DNA of 17,328 bases from SXOA01 sp964444865. GTDB taxonomy: Bacteria > Planctomycetota > Planctomycetia > Pirellulales > Pirellulaceae. Where the stretch lies: positions 1 through 17,328 of the forward strand of contig CAYUJE010000128.1 of the NCBI GenBank assembly GCA_964444865.1, in the 5' to 3' direction. Both the position numbers and the translations under genes were made by a program. Shown here piece by piece: positions 1 through 6,531 of the stretch. The notes beneath the pieces are model-generated. The model worked only from the letters and a program-made list of their open reading frames with translations, was not told the DNA's origin and searched no databases. Position 1 is the stretch's first letter, and every line of letters begins with the position of its first letter.

Positions 1-1300
1 AAGCGGCGTCTTTGTCGGTGGTGCCATAGACCGTGCCGCCGCGGATGCCGGCTCCGGCGATGACGGCGGGGAAGAGGGTGCTCCAGTGGCTGCGGCCCCA
101 GCGGTCGCTGGCGGTTGGCGTGCGTCCCATCTCACCCAGGCAGACCACGAGCGTCTCGTCGAGCAGGCCGCGCTGGTCGAGATCTTCCAGCAGCGAAGCG
201 AGTGCGTTATCCAGCCCCGGCAGCAGGTGTTTTTTCACGTCGTCGCTATGGACATGCGAATCCCAGCTGTAACCGTCAACCGCTTCATAATGAACCGTGA
301 CGTACTTTACGCCGGCTTCGACCAGGCGGCGGGCCATGAGCGTCGCCTGGCCGAACAGATTGCGGCCGTATTTGTCGCGGAGGCCTTTGGATTCGGCCTT
401 GATGTCGAGGGCTTTGCGGGTTTGCTCCGAGGTGGCGAGCGACCAGGCACGGGTCTGGAATTTGTCGAGCGCGGTGATGGCGGAGTTTTGTCCGCCGGTG
501 CGAAGCTGGTCGTCAAACTGAGCGAGGAGCGAGCGGCGGCGGTCGAGCCGATGGAGCGTCATTTCCGGTGGCAACTTGAGCCCTTGGATTTGGAAGTTCA
601 GCTCTTCATCAGTGCACTCGCGGAAGTAAGGATTGTCTTTCGCATCCCGCTTGTTAATCATCGTCGTCAGCGGGTCATAGCCGCGGCCGAGCCAGCCGGC
701 GTATTCACCAGGGCGGCGGAGCTGGATGCTGTACTCTTCCAGGCGGCCGAGAAAGTTGGGGGTGACGACGTAGCTCGGCAGCCGACCGTCGGTGGGAATG
801 CCGCCGGTCTGACCGAGGTACTCCACAATCGAGCCAATCGACGGCCAATCCCGCGGCGTGGCATTGAAACCTTGCCCAATCGGCACATGCCAGGGGTGGC
901 CGGTCTGCATGTAGTGGCCGGCGGTGCTGTGGTCGTTGTAAGTGTGCGTCAGGGTTTTGATGACGGAGAACTTGTCGCTAATCTTCGCCAGTCGCGGGAG
1001 CTGGTCGCTGATCAGCAGGCCGGGCGTTTTGCATGGAGTGGGACTGAAGGGTCCGCGGATTTTGCTCGGGGCGTTGGGCTTGAGGTCGAAAGTTTCCAGT
1101 TGGCTCGGCCCGCCAAAGAGCATCATGAAGATGACGGACTTGGCTTTGGCAGGGGAATTGAGAGGAACAATACCCCCTCCCCCCTGCTCTGCCGCCAGGA
1201 GCTTGGGAACGGTCAGGCCGAACAACCCGGCCCCAGCCGCTTGCAGCAAGGTCCGACGGGATGCGAGCCCGCCAGTATCGCCTCCTACGATTCGGAGCAT
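1..1300 (-). CDS. DUF1501 family exported protein (C-terminus cut by window edge)
   Basis: A minus-strand frame stays open from an ATG at 1300 to the left edge, giving 433 residues without a stop. Residues 14-30 are a twin-arginine signal (S-R-R-T-L-L-Q-A-A-G), so Tat export is predicted. Next come the family hallmarks: 'KSVIFMMLFGGPSQLETFDL' (residues 54-73), then 'HTYNDHSTAGHYMQTGHP', and near the edge 'VVCLGEMGRTP' and 'RWGRSHW'. These match DUF1501, a sulfatase/alkaline-phosphatase-fold family expanded in planctomycetes whose substrate is not established. Family members usually run some tens of residues beyond this point, so the C-terminus lies outside the window. GGAGG sits 5 nt before the ATG, and an in-frame stop lies a short way upstream, supporting this start. 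DUF1501 genes often follow a DUF1549/DUF1553 gene, but none lies upstream here: the next gene diverges. Confidence 0.93.
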   Translation of the reverse strand, partial: MLRIVGGDTGGLASRRTLLQAAGAGLFGLTVPKLLAAEQGGGGIVPLNSPAKAKSVIFMMLFGGPSQLETFDLKPNAPSKIRGPFSPTPCKTPGLLISDQLPRLAKISDKFSVIKTLTHTYNDHSTAGHYMQTGHPWHVPIGQGFNATPRDWPSIGSIVEYLGQTGGIPTDGRLPSYVVTPNFLGRLEEYSIQLRRPGEYAGWLGRGYDPLTTMINKRDAKDNPYFRECTDEELNFQIQGLKLPPEMTLHRLDRRRSLLAQFDDQLRTGGQNSAITALDKFQTRAWSLATSEQTRKALDIKAESKGLRDKYGRNLFGQATLMARRLVEAGVKYVTVHYEAVDGYSWDSHVHSDDVKKHLLPGLDNALASLLEDLDQRGLLDETLVVCLGEMGRTPTASDRWGRSHWSTLFPAVIAGAGIRGGTVYGTTDKDAA

Positions 1301-1506
1301 CTCCGCCTCCAGCCGCCAAAAGGGAACAAAACGTGGACTTTGGCCTTAAAATATCAGCGCAGACTGATGGGTGCAAGCTTTTTCTGTCGTTTCCGGCCTT
1401 TGGGCTTCTGCCCCAACTCGCTAAACTCCGCCCCCTACTATCGCTAGGGCCGCCGGGCAAGGTTCAAGAATCTTGTCTTTTGCGGAAGGAATGTGTGCAT
1501 TCATGC

Positions 1507-1534
1507 TTGAAACGGAATTTGGGGCTTTTAGAAT
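1507..1534 (+). promoter_or_regulatory. Sigma70-like promoter upstream of the small exported protein
   Basis: TTGAAA (1507-1512) and TAGAAT (1529-1534) are separated by 16 nt, each one mismatch from the sigma70 consensus. The predicted transcript would start near 1541, about 44 nt before the ATG at 1585. The surrounding 1301-1584 gap is the divergent spacer with the DUF1501 gene and shows no other gene. Assigned by inspection only. Confidence 0.42.
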
Positions 1535-1584
1535 AGAGTCTGACGGCCCCATATTCCGCACCCTCGTCAAGGTTTAGGTGACCG

Positions 1585-1932
1585 ATGAGAATCGCGGGAT
1601 ACGGACTAGTCATTGGCATTGCTGTTGGCGCTGTGGCGCTGGCGGTGGAGTTTCCTCAGGCTCAGGCGCAGCGAACTGTGCCCGCCGAGCGAGCCCCTTC
1701 GGCAGACCAGCTGATCGCGCTTCCATTTGATGCGGCTGATGGCAAACAACAAATCACGATAGTGGACCCGAGGACGCGCGTCATTGCCGTCTATCAGGTG
1801 GATAAGGTGAACGGTTCGCTGGCTCTGAAGAGCGTGCGAAATGTTCACTGGGATTTACTCATGGAGGAGTTCAATACGAGTCATGGCAGCCCGACGCCGC
1901 GAGAAATTCGCGCGCTCGCGGAACAACGATAA
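1585..1932 (+). CDS. Small exported protein of unknown function
   Basis: This 115-residue protein opens with a Sec signal peptide: a charged start, a hydrophobic stretch at residues 5-22, and a likely cleavage site after A-Q-A at residue 28. The mature part contains 'QQITIVDPRTRVIAVYQVD' (residues 55-73), which reads as a short beta-rich segment, then 'LALKSVRNVHWDLLMEEFN'. Similar short secreted proteins with a 'TRVIAVYQVD...L.S.RN..WDL' pattern occur in planctomycetes as far as I recall, with no assigned function. The ATG follows an AGGTG-like sequence. It is divergent from the DUF1501 gene and is followed 100 nt later by the HTH protein gene, with a hairpin between them. Confidence 0.75.
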   Translation: MRIAGYGLVIGIAVGAVALAVEFPQAQAQRTVPAERAPSADQLIALPFDAADGKQQITIVDPRTRVIAVYQVDKVNGSLALKSVRNVHWDLLMEEFNTSHGSPTPREIRALAEQR

Positions 1933-1948
1933 GCCGGCACCCGCCGGC
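1933..1948 (+). terminator. Hairpin immediately after the stop codon
   Basis: GCCGGC (1933-1938) and GCCGGC (1943-1948) form a 6-bp GC stem with the loop ACCC, starting directly after the TAA at 1930-1932. No T-tract follows, so it is at best a weak or non-canonical terminator or an RNA 3'-end stabiliser. Confidence 0.3.
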
Positions 1949-2032
1949 CTAACCAAAGCAATTTGCGGAATAATCGGCCTCGCTCCTCGCGAATCAGCCG
2001 TATCCCCGTAAGTCGCTGCACTGGAGCCTCCG

Positions 2033-3397
2033 ATGGCCGGCAAGTTTGTGGATCTCAAAGACGCTGCGAAGATGATCGGCGTAACTGCCGAGGAGCTGGT
2101 GGAGATGCGCTCCCGCGGAGACATCTTCGGCTATCGCGACGGTGCAAGTTGGAAATTCAAGATGGAAGAAGTCGAGCGGGTTTTGGCCGAACGGGCCGGC
2201 TCTGCAGTCGGCTCTGGGGCCGGCTCGGCAATCTTCGCCGCGAACGACGAGGAGTTTGACAACCTTATCAGCGGTCTCTCTTCAAAAATCATTGCGGATC
2301 GCAAGGACGACCCCGAATCTATTCTGGTGACGGAACAGGAATTGGGTCACAGTGCCGAAGGGACGAGCAGCACGATCATCGGTGCCAAGGGGAAAAAATC
2401 TCCCGCCGACAGCGACTTGCAACTGGCGAGCGAAGGAGGCTCAGCCAAGGGCTCCGGCAAAGATGGCGGCAGCGACAAACTTCTCGAAGCTCCCGGTGCA
2501 CGGCTCAAAGGGGGCGAAGGCTCCGACGTTCTCGGCGGCACCCATCTTAAAGGTTCGGGTGGCAGTGGGTCCGGCACCGGCGACATGCCTATCAAGCCTG
2601 GCAGTGGCACCGGAGATATGCCCAGAGTTAAAGCGGCCGGCGGGAGCGAAGTTTCGCTCGGTGACGAAATGAAAATGGCCGATGACGACCTGGAACTCGG
2701 CAGCGACGACGCCCTGGATGAAGATATCGGCTTGGCCGGCAGCGGAAAAAAGACCGGCACCGGTTCCGATGTCACTCTTGGTGCCGGCGATAGCGGCATC
2801 AATCTCAAGCCCAGCGACAGCGGCCTCAACCTCGACGAAGAGCCTCTTGATTTGGGCGGCTCGGCGGTCGATTCGCTGGAATTGCCTGAAGATGACGACG
2901 TGATCGCTCTTGAGGAGGAACCGGCCGATCCCGAAGAAGCGACTCAGCTCAAGGCCGACGACCAATTCATGCTTTCCGCCAGCGATGCGCTGATGGAAGA
3001 CGAATCGGATAGTGGTTCGCAAGTTATCGCCCTCGAAGATTCGGAGGCCTTCGACGAGAACGCCGCCACCATGCTCAAAGCCGGCGAGCCGGCGATGCTG
3101 GCCGACGACGCTTTCGCGGCCGCCAATATGGCCGGGCCGGCGGATCCGCTGGCTGCCGCCACGCTTTCGCCAGGCATGGTCCCGGCCGGAGCCGGCATGC
3201 CCATGTACATGCAGCAGGCCGAACTACCGTACTCGATTTGGAATGTGCTCAGCCTGTTCGCCATTGCCATGCTCCTGGCTGTGACGGGAATGTTCATGAC
3301 CGATGTGATGCTCAACATGTGGAGTTGGAACGGCTCCGGCTCGGCATCCACCAGCCTGATGGATGCGGTCATCAGCACGTTTGGACTCAAGGGATAG
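2033..3397 (+). CDS. Membrane-anchored helix-turn-helix protein with acidic low-complexity linker
   Basis: This 454-residue protein has three parts. Residues 4-53 ('FVDLKDAAKMIGVTAEELVE...', then 'WKFKMEEVERVLAE') look like a MerR/excisionase-type winged HTH that binds DNA. Residues about 60-395 form a long acidic, Gly/Ser-rich, probably disordered segment with imperfect repeats: 'GSGTGDMP' twice near residues 180-200, and 'DSGINL'/'DSGLNL' at 253-267. Residues about 402-423 are a strong transmembrane helix ('IWNVLSLFAIAMLLAVTGMF'), followed by a short tail. I infer a cytoplasmic DNA-binding head tethered to the inner membrane. Similar proteins are known to me only as planctomycete hypotheticals, so the target is unknown. 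GGAG lies 6 nt before the ATG. An OmpA-like lipoprotein gene follows 97 nt downstream. Confidence 0.82.
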   Translation: MAGKFVDLKDAAKMIGVTAEELVEMRSRGDIFGYRDGASWKFKMEEVERVLAERAGSAVGSGAGSAIFAANDEEFDNLISGLSSKIIADRKDDPESILVTEQELGHSAEGTSSTIIGAKGKKSPADSDLQLASEGGSAKGSGKDGGSDKLLEAPGARLKGGEGSDVLGGTHLKGSGGSGSGTGDMPIKPGSGTGDMPRVKAAGGSEVSLGDEMKMADDDLELGSDDALDEDIGLAGSGKKTGTGSDVTLGAGDSGINLKPSDSGLNLDEEPLDLGGSAVDSLELPEDDDVIALEEEPADPEEATQLKADDQFMLSASDALMEDESDSGSQVIALEDSEAFDENAATMLKAGEPAMLADDAFAAANMAGPADPLAAATLSPGMVPAGAGMPMYMQQAELPYSIWNVLSLFAIAMLLAVTGMFMTDVMLNMWSWNGSGSASTSLMDAVISTFGLKG

Positions 3398-3410
3398 TTC
3401 TGCCAATGGA

Positions 3411-3457
3411 GTCCGCTCACTTCGTGAGCGGACATTCCTGCACATGGAGTGTGCAGG
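3411..3457. repeat. Two adjacent perfect hairpins in the intergenic spacer
   Basis: The first hairpin pairs GTCCGCTCAC (3411-3420) with GTGAGCGGAC (3424-3433) around the loop TTC. The second pairs CCTGCACA (3437-3444) with TGTGCAGG (3450-3457) around TGGAG. The word ATGGAGT occurs at the start of the unit and again within the second loop. No T-tract follows, so this is not a canonical intrinsic terminator. It could be a dispersed REP-like palindrome, a transcript 3'-end stabiliser for the HTH gene, or both. Confidence 0.7.
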
Positions 3458-3493
3458 CTACTTAGGAATACGGATTCGAAAGGAGTCGAATCA

Positions 3494-4408
3494 ATGACTC
3501 GCACATCTGCGAACCTCGTCCTCATCACCCTTGCCGCTGCGCTCATCCTCACAGCCGGCTGCGCGGGCCCCAATGCCCAGGTCAGCCAGATTCAGTCGGA
3601 AAAAGAGGAGCTGATCTCCACCCTCAAGGCCCAGAAAGATGAGCAGGAAGCTCTCCAGCGCCGAGCCGCTTCCCTCGAACAGCGGCTCGATCAGTCGGAG
3701 AAGGAAATCGTTCGGCTGACGGGACGCAAAAGTCCCTGGGCCCAAGAGACCCGAACTGCGTCTTCCAAGAACTCTGCATCACCCTCCGACAATTCAAAAC
3801 CATCCCCGCCCCTGTCGGTGCCAGAGAGGGATTCGCCCGCCGAGAAACTCCCCTGGCGCAGCCCAGTGACCAAACCTTCCACCACGCCCCCGAAGGAATC
3901 TCCCAAGCTCGAAAGCCCCACCCGGACCAGTTCCAAGGTCACTCCCACGCTCCGCTCTCTCGCCCAGCGGGACAGCCGTCTGCAGTACGACGCCGCCACC
4001 GACACTGCCCGCTACCAACTGGATGTCCCCTTCGAAGACAACGGTGCCGGCCTGACGGCCGAAGGTCGCAAACGGCTGGATGATCTGGCGAGTTGGCTGA
4101 AGGCGGAGCAGACCAAGGAGCTGCGAGTGCTCGTCTCCGGTTCTTCCACCGGCATGAAGAAGCCCAAGCCGGGCGACGACAAACCTCGCTTTGCCAACGA
4201 CCGGCAGCTCGGAGCCGCCCGTGCCGGCGCGGTGGCTGATTACCTCGACCGCCACGGCATCACCGCCGACCGCCTCGTGGTCGTCGGCACTGGCGGTCCC
4301 AGTCTGGCCATCGAGGAGACTTCCGGCAGTCCCGTGCAAATCCACCTGGCTCCCCCCGATGCCCCCGTCCTGGGCCTGGTGCCCAAGCAACCGGCGTTGC
4401 GGCGGTAA
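3494..4408 (+). CDS. OmpA-like domain lipoprotein
   Basis: This 304-residue protein is a probable outer-membrane or periplasmic lipoprotein. Residues 1-23 are a lipoprotein signal ending in T-A-G-C, with Cys23 as the lipidated residue. Residues about 29-76 form a coiled coil rich in Lys/Glu/Gln, and about 77-155 are a Pro/Ser/Thr/Lys-rich linker. Residues about 165-285 are an OmpA/Pal-like domain ending with 'NDRQLGAARAGAVADYLD', 'HGITADRLVVVGTG'. The Arg of the R-A motif (R243) is present. The Asp usually found in 'G-H-T-D-S' is not visible: the corresponding segment reads 'SGSSTG' (residues 215-220), so peptidoglycan binding may be altered. The start at 3494 was chosen over an upstream in-frame ATG (3449) because AGGAG lies 8 nt before it and the signal peptide begins there. 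The upstream start would also overlap the hairpins. It converges on the next gene with an 11-nt gap. Confidence 0.85.
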   Translation: MTRTSANLVLITLAAALILTAGCAGPNAQVSQIQSEKEELISTLKAQKDEQEALQRRAASLEQRLDQSEKEIVRLTGRKSPWAQETRTASSKNSASPSDNSKPSPPLSVPERDSPAEKLPWRSPVTKPSTTPPKESPKLESPTRTSSKVTPTLRSLAQRDSRLQYDAATDTARYQLDVPFEDNGAGLTAEGRKRLDDLASWLKAEQTKELRVLVSGSSTGMKKPKPGDDKPRFANDRQLGAARAGAVADYLDRHGITADRLVVVGTGGPSLAIEETSGSPVQIHLAPPDAPVLGLVPKQPALRR

Positions 4409-4419
4409 GTCGGCAAAAC

Positions 4420-5472
4420 CTACCGCTGATAAATCGGCAGGAATCCTTTGTCGAGCTGCAGCATGATGAGGTTGCAGGAGCCGACGTAGATGGGGCCGTA
4501 GCTGCCGGTCCAGGTGCCGTCGGCTTGTTGCTCACTCACAATGCGGTTGTAGAGTTTGTCGCGGAAGGGTTCCCACGTTTTCGCACCCTGGCGGTACATC
4601 ACCTGCGAGTAGTAGAGATAGGTGTAGTGCCAGTGACCGAAGGCGTTGGGGCCTTCGCCGAGGTCCTTGAGGTTCTTTTTGCAGTACTCCAGCATCTCGG
4701 GGACGTGCTTGCTGTCGTAGTCCCCCGCGTTGTAGAGGCTGGCCAGGGCCGCCGCGGTAATCGCCGCCCGGCTGCTGCCGCGGTTGCGGCTGCTGTAGGA
4801 GATGCCCCCGTCGGCGTTTTTGCAGCCGTAGATGTATTCCTTGGCCTTATCGATGGCCTCTCCCGGCACCACGATCCCCGCGTTGCGGCAGCCGCGGAGC
4901 CCCTGCACCTGGGTGATGGTGGTGGAGCCTTCGTCAAAGTTCGGCTGGTCCTTGGCACTGACATAACCCCAGCCGCCACTGGCCGCCTGGGCCTTGCAAC
5001 TGAAATCTACGGCTTTGGTGAGGGCCTCGACGAGTTCCTCGCGGCGTTCCTTGTCCTCCTCTTCGCCGAGCACCTGCGACAGAAATAGCATGGCAAAGCC
5101 GTGGCCGTAGGTGTAGCGATTGTCTTGATTCATCGGGTCGCCGATGAGGCCGTTGCTACGGAGCTTGCTGAGCAGGAAATCGACCGCCTTGCGGACATTC
5201 TTGGCGTACGGGCCCTGCGTCGTCGTCGAGCCGGACGAGATGAGAGCGGTGCCGGCCAGGGCGCTCATCGCGGTCGGATAGGTACCGTTCGCCGTCCAGT
5301 GGCCGATGGAGGACTGGGTCTTGGCAACCCACTTCAGCCCCTTTTCAATCGCCGCTTCCCATTTGGGATCTTTCTTGGCGGCCTGGGCCGGGCGAGGGAA
5401 GGTAGAACCAACGGCCAAAGTTGCTCCGGCAGCGGCAAGGGATTGAAGAGCGTGGCGGCGGGAGACGATCAT
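4420..5472 (-). CDS. Tat-exported prenyltransferase/squalene-oxidase repeat protein
   Basis: This 350-residue protein begins with a twin-arginine signal ('SRRHALQSLAAAG', residues 4-16), with probable cleavage after A-Q-A at 31. The mature part is built from alpha/alpha-barrel repeats of the squalene-cyclase/prenyltransferase fold. QW-like motifs are visible: 'QAASGGWGY', 'NADGGISYS' and 'QQADGTWTGSYG'. I find no DxDD motif, the protonating motif of squalene-hopene cyclases. With export this argues against a triterpene cyclase; a binding or structural role is possible, but the function is unknown. An in-frame ATG at 5574 would add 34 residues, but these are encoded by a heptamer repeat tract and do not look coding. 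The start at 5472 has AGGA 7 nt upstream and puts the Tat motif at the N-terminus. Confidence 0.85.
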   Translation of the reverse strand: MIVSRRHALQSLAAAGATLAVGSTFPRPAQAAKKDPKWEAAIEKGLKWVAKTQSSIGHWTANGTYPTAMSALAGTALISSGSTTTQGPYAKNVRKAVDFLLSKLRSNGLIGDPMNQDNRYTYGHGFAMLFLSQVLGEEEDKERREELVEALTKAVDFSCKAQAASGGWGYVSAKDQPNFDEGSTTITQVQGLRGCRNAGIVVPGEAIDKAKEYIYGCKNADGGISYSSRNRGSSRAAITAAALASLYNAGDYDSKHVPEMLEYCKKNLKDLGEGPNAFGHWHYTYLYYSQVMYRQGAKTWEPFRDKLYNRIVSEQQADGTWTGSYGPIYVGSCNLIMLQLDKGFLPIYQR

Positions 5473-5504
5473 GATTATTCCTGTGGCTTGGGCACTTCGC
5501 TTTG

Positions 5505-5546
5505 CAAACTCTCGACTCCGTACTGAGCACTCGGTACTAAGTACTG
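5505..5546. repeat. Degenerate heptanucleotide tandem repeat
   Basis: Read in steps of seven on the plus strand, the units are CAAACTC, TCGACTC, CGTACTG, AGCACTC, GGTACTA and AGTACTG. All keep C-T at positions 5-6, and most resemble NGTACTN (NAGTACN on the minus strand). The tract begins 33 nt upstream of the 4420-5472 gene. The 5473-5642 spacer holds nothing else I recognise. Confidence 0.65.
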
Positions 5547-5642
5547 GCAAACCGACACAATTGGCAACCTGCAATCATTATCGGCTACTGCGAACAAAGT
5601 CGCAATGGAAACCACCTAATTCTTCACAGCCAAAAGACCTGA

Positions 5643-6143
5643 TTAGTCTTCGTTTGCAGCGAATTGCGTTGGACCGTTGACTATTTCGATTTCGACCTTA
5701 GTCCCGTCGGGCACATCCTTAATCTGCTGGTGGATCGAGGCGCAAATGCCATATTGTTCGGGAATCGGCAAGACGCAGGTGTTCTCCACGGTGTAATCGC
5801 CGCCCAGAACTGGGGGCACTTTGTATCCATAGCACTGCCCCTTTCCTAGGTTGATGTTTGCCGAAACCAGTTTGTCGATCAGCGGTATCATCAACCATTG
5901 ATTGGCGTTATCTCCCTCATCAATTCTGTCACGGAAGTCGTCACGACTGTCGGCTATTTGCACCAGGGTGCCGCCGCCCAGGTCCAGAAAGTGTACTTTT
6001 TCGTCGTCTGTGACGATCACCAGATCACCAAAGCGGTTCATCAGCCAGACCGTCAGTGTGTTAGGCACCAGCCAGGTCCAGTCTCTCAACAACGCGGCCC
6101 AGTCTAATTCGCTATGGTCGATGAGGTAGTCGTGAAGGGACAT
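5643..6143 (-). CDS. Tdi1-like (DUF1851) immunity-type protein
   Basis: This 166-residue cytoplasmic protein has no signal peptide. An N-terminal segment ('LMNRFGDLVIVTDDEKVHFLDLGGG', in pieces at residues 34-58) is followed by 'GKGQCYGYKVPPVLGGDY' (101-117), 'TVENTCVLPI' (118-127) and 'SIHQQIKDVPDG' (136-147). This order matches DUF1851, the C-terminal domain of type VI secretion immunity protein Tdi1, as I remember the family. Such proteins may protect the cell from a cognate toxin, but no toxin gene lies beside it, so the role here is inferred. The DNA is visibly AT-richer than neighbouring genes, which would fit transfer. The ATG has no clear Shine-Dalgarno site. A palindromic site sits 78 nt upstream. 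Confidence 0.72.
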   Translation of the reverse strand: MSLHDYLIDHSELDWAALLRDWTWLVPNTLTVWLMNRFGDLVIVTDDEKVHFLDLGGGTLVQIADSRDDFRDRIDEGDNANQWLMIPLIDKLVSANINLGKGQCYGYKVPPVLGGDYTVENTCVLPIPEQYGICASIHQQIKDVPDGTKVEIEIVNGPTQFAANED

Positions 6144-6204
6144 ATCAGGACTGATTCTGGCTCATTTGGCGTCGCTCAAACCACCGTAGACTTTCCTGAG
6201 CCCC

Positions 6205-6232
6205 TTGACCACTCGGAACAATTGTATACAAT
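6205..6232 (+). promoter_or_regulatory. Promoter-like site with overlapping 12-bp palindromic operator
   Basis: TTGACC (6205-6210), a 16-nt spacer and TACAAT (6227-6232) resemble a sigma70 promoter pointing right. The -10 box is half of the perfect palindrome ATTGTATACAAT (6221-6232), whose core fits the T-N-G-T-N-N-A-C-N-A pattern of FadR-type GntR operators. Being symmetrical, the palindrome also provides a -10 box pointing left toward the immunity gene. No GntR regulator gene is in the window. Confidence 0.45.
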
Positions 6233-6491
6233 GTAATGACGGTGAATTGCTGCGCTTTGGAGCCTTGGAGCGCGGCGGAATCGAACGCGCGGCCAGGAAC
6301 GAAAGTCATGAATAAGAAAACGCCATTTTTGCCGTTTATTTACGGACTTGCGTCGCGACGCCAAGGCGCAAGCCTAAGCCGTGCCGTAAGTTGCAATAAT
6401 ACCATTCGTCGTAAGTGTTGTGTAAAAAGTACTCGTGAATAATGAATAAAACATACCCAAGTCGGGAAAGAAGCAAGCGGGGGCGGTCTGG

Positions 6492-6500
6492 TGTTAGAAT
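6492..6500 (+). promoter_or_regulatory. Extended -10 promoter candidate for priA
   Basis: TGTTAGAAT matches the extended -10 pattern TG-N-TATAAT with one mismatch. No good -35 box is seen at the expected distance. Transcription would begin near 6507, leaving a leader of about 25 nt that has no Shine-Dalgarno site. Confidence 0.33.
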
Positions 6501-6531
6501 GACCCCCAGTCCGTGAATTCCCAAATACCAA

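Larger units (their letters stand above)
6144..6531. other. 388-nt AT-richer spacer between divergent immunity gene and priA
   Basis: No convincing gene is visible. A 68-codon plus-strand ORF (6236-6442) has no Shine-Dalgarno site and an unconvincing composition. The spacer holds a promoter-like site with an overlapping palindrome (6205-6232), a GTTCGATTCC word on the minus strand (6277-6286) that resembles a tRNA T-loop without a pairing stem, and an extended -10 box before priA (6492-6500). The lower GC sets it apart from the flanking priA coding DNA. Confidence 0.6.

Noticed and set aside
86..1447. 453-codon plus-strand ORF
   Set aside because: It lies antisense to the DUF1501 gene, whose frame carries a Tat signal and clear family motifs. 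The plus-strand translation has no recognisable domain and is a GC-driven shadow.
2441..3022. 193-codon minus-strand ORF opposite the HTH gene
   Set aside because: It mirrors the low-complexity Gly/Ser/Asp coding sequence on the other strand and has no independent start signal or motif.
6277..6286. tRNA or tmRNA 3' end on the minus strand
   Set aside because: GTTCGATTCC looks like a T-loop, but the flanking five bases on each side do not pair, and no anticodon arm or acceptor partner is found.
6236..6442. 68-codon plus-strand ORF as a small protein gene
   Set aside because: It has no ribosome-binding site, an unlikely composition, and no similarity to a known small-protein type that I recognise.
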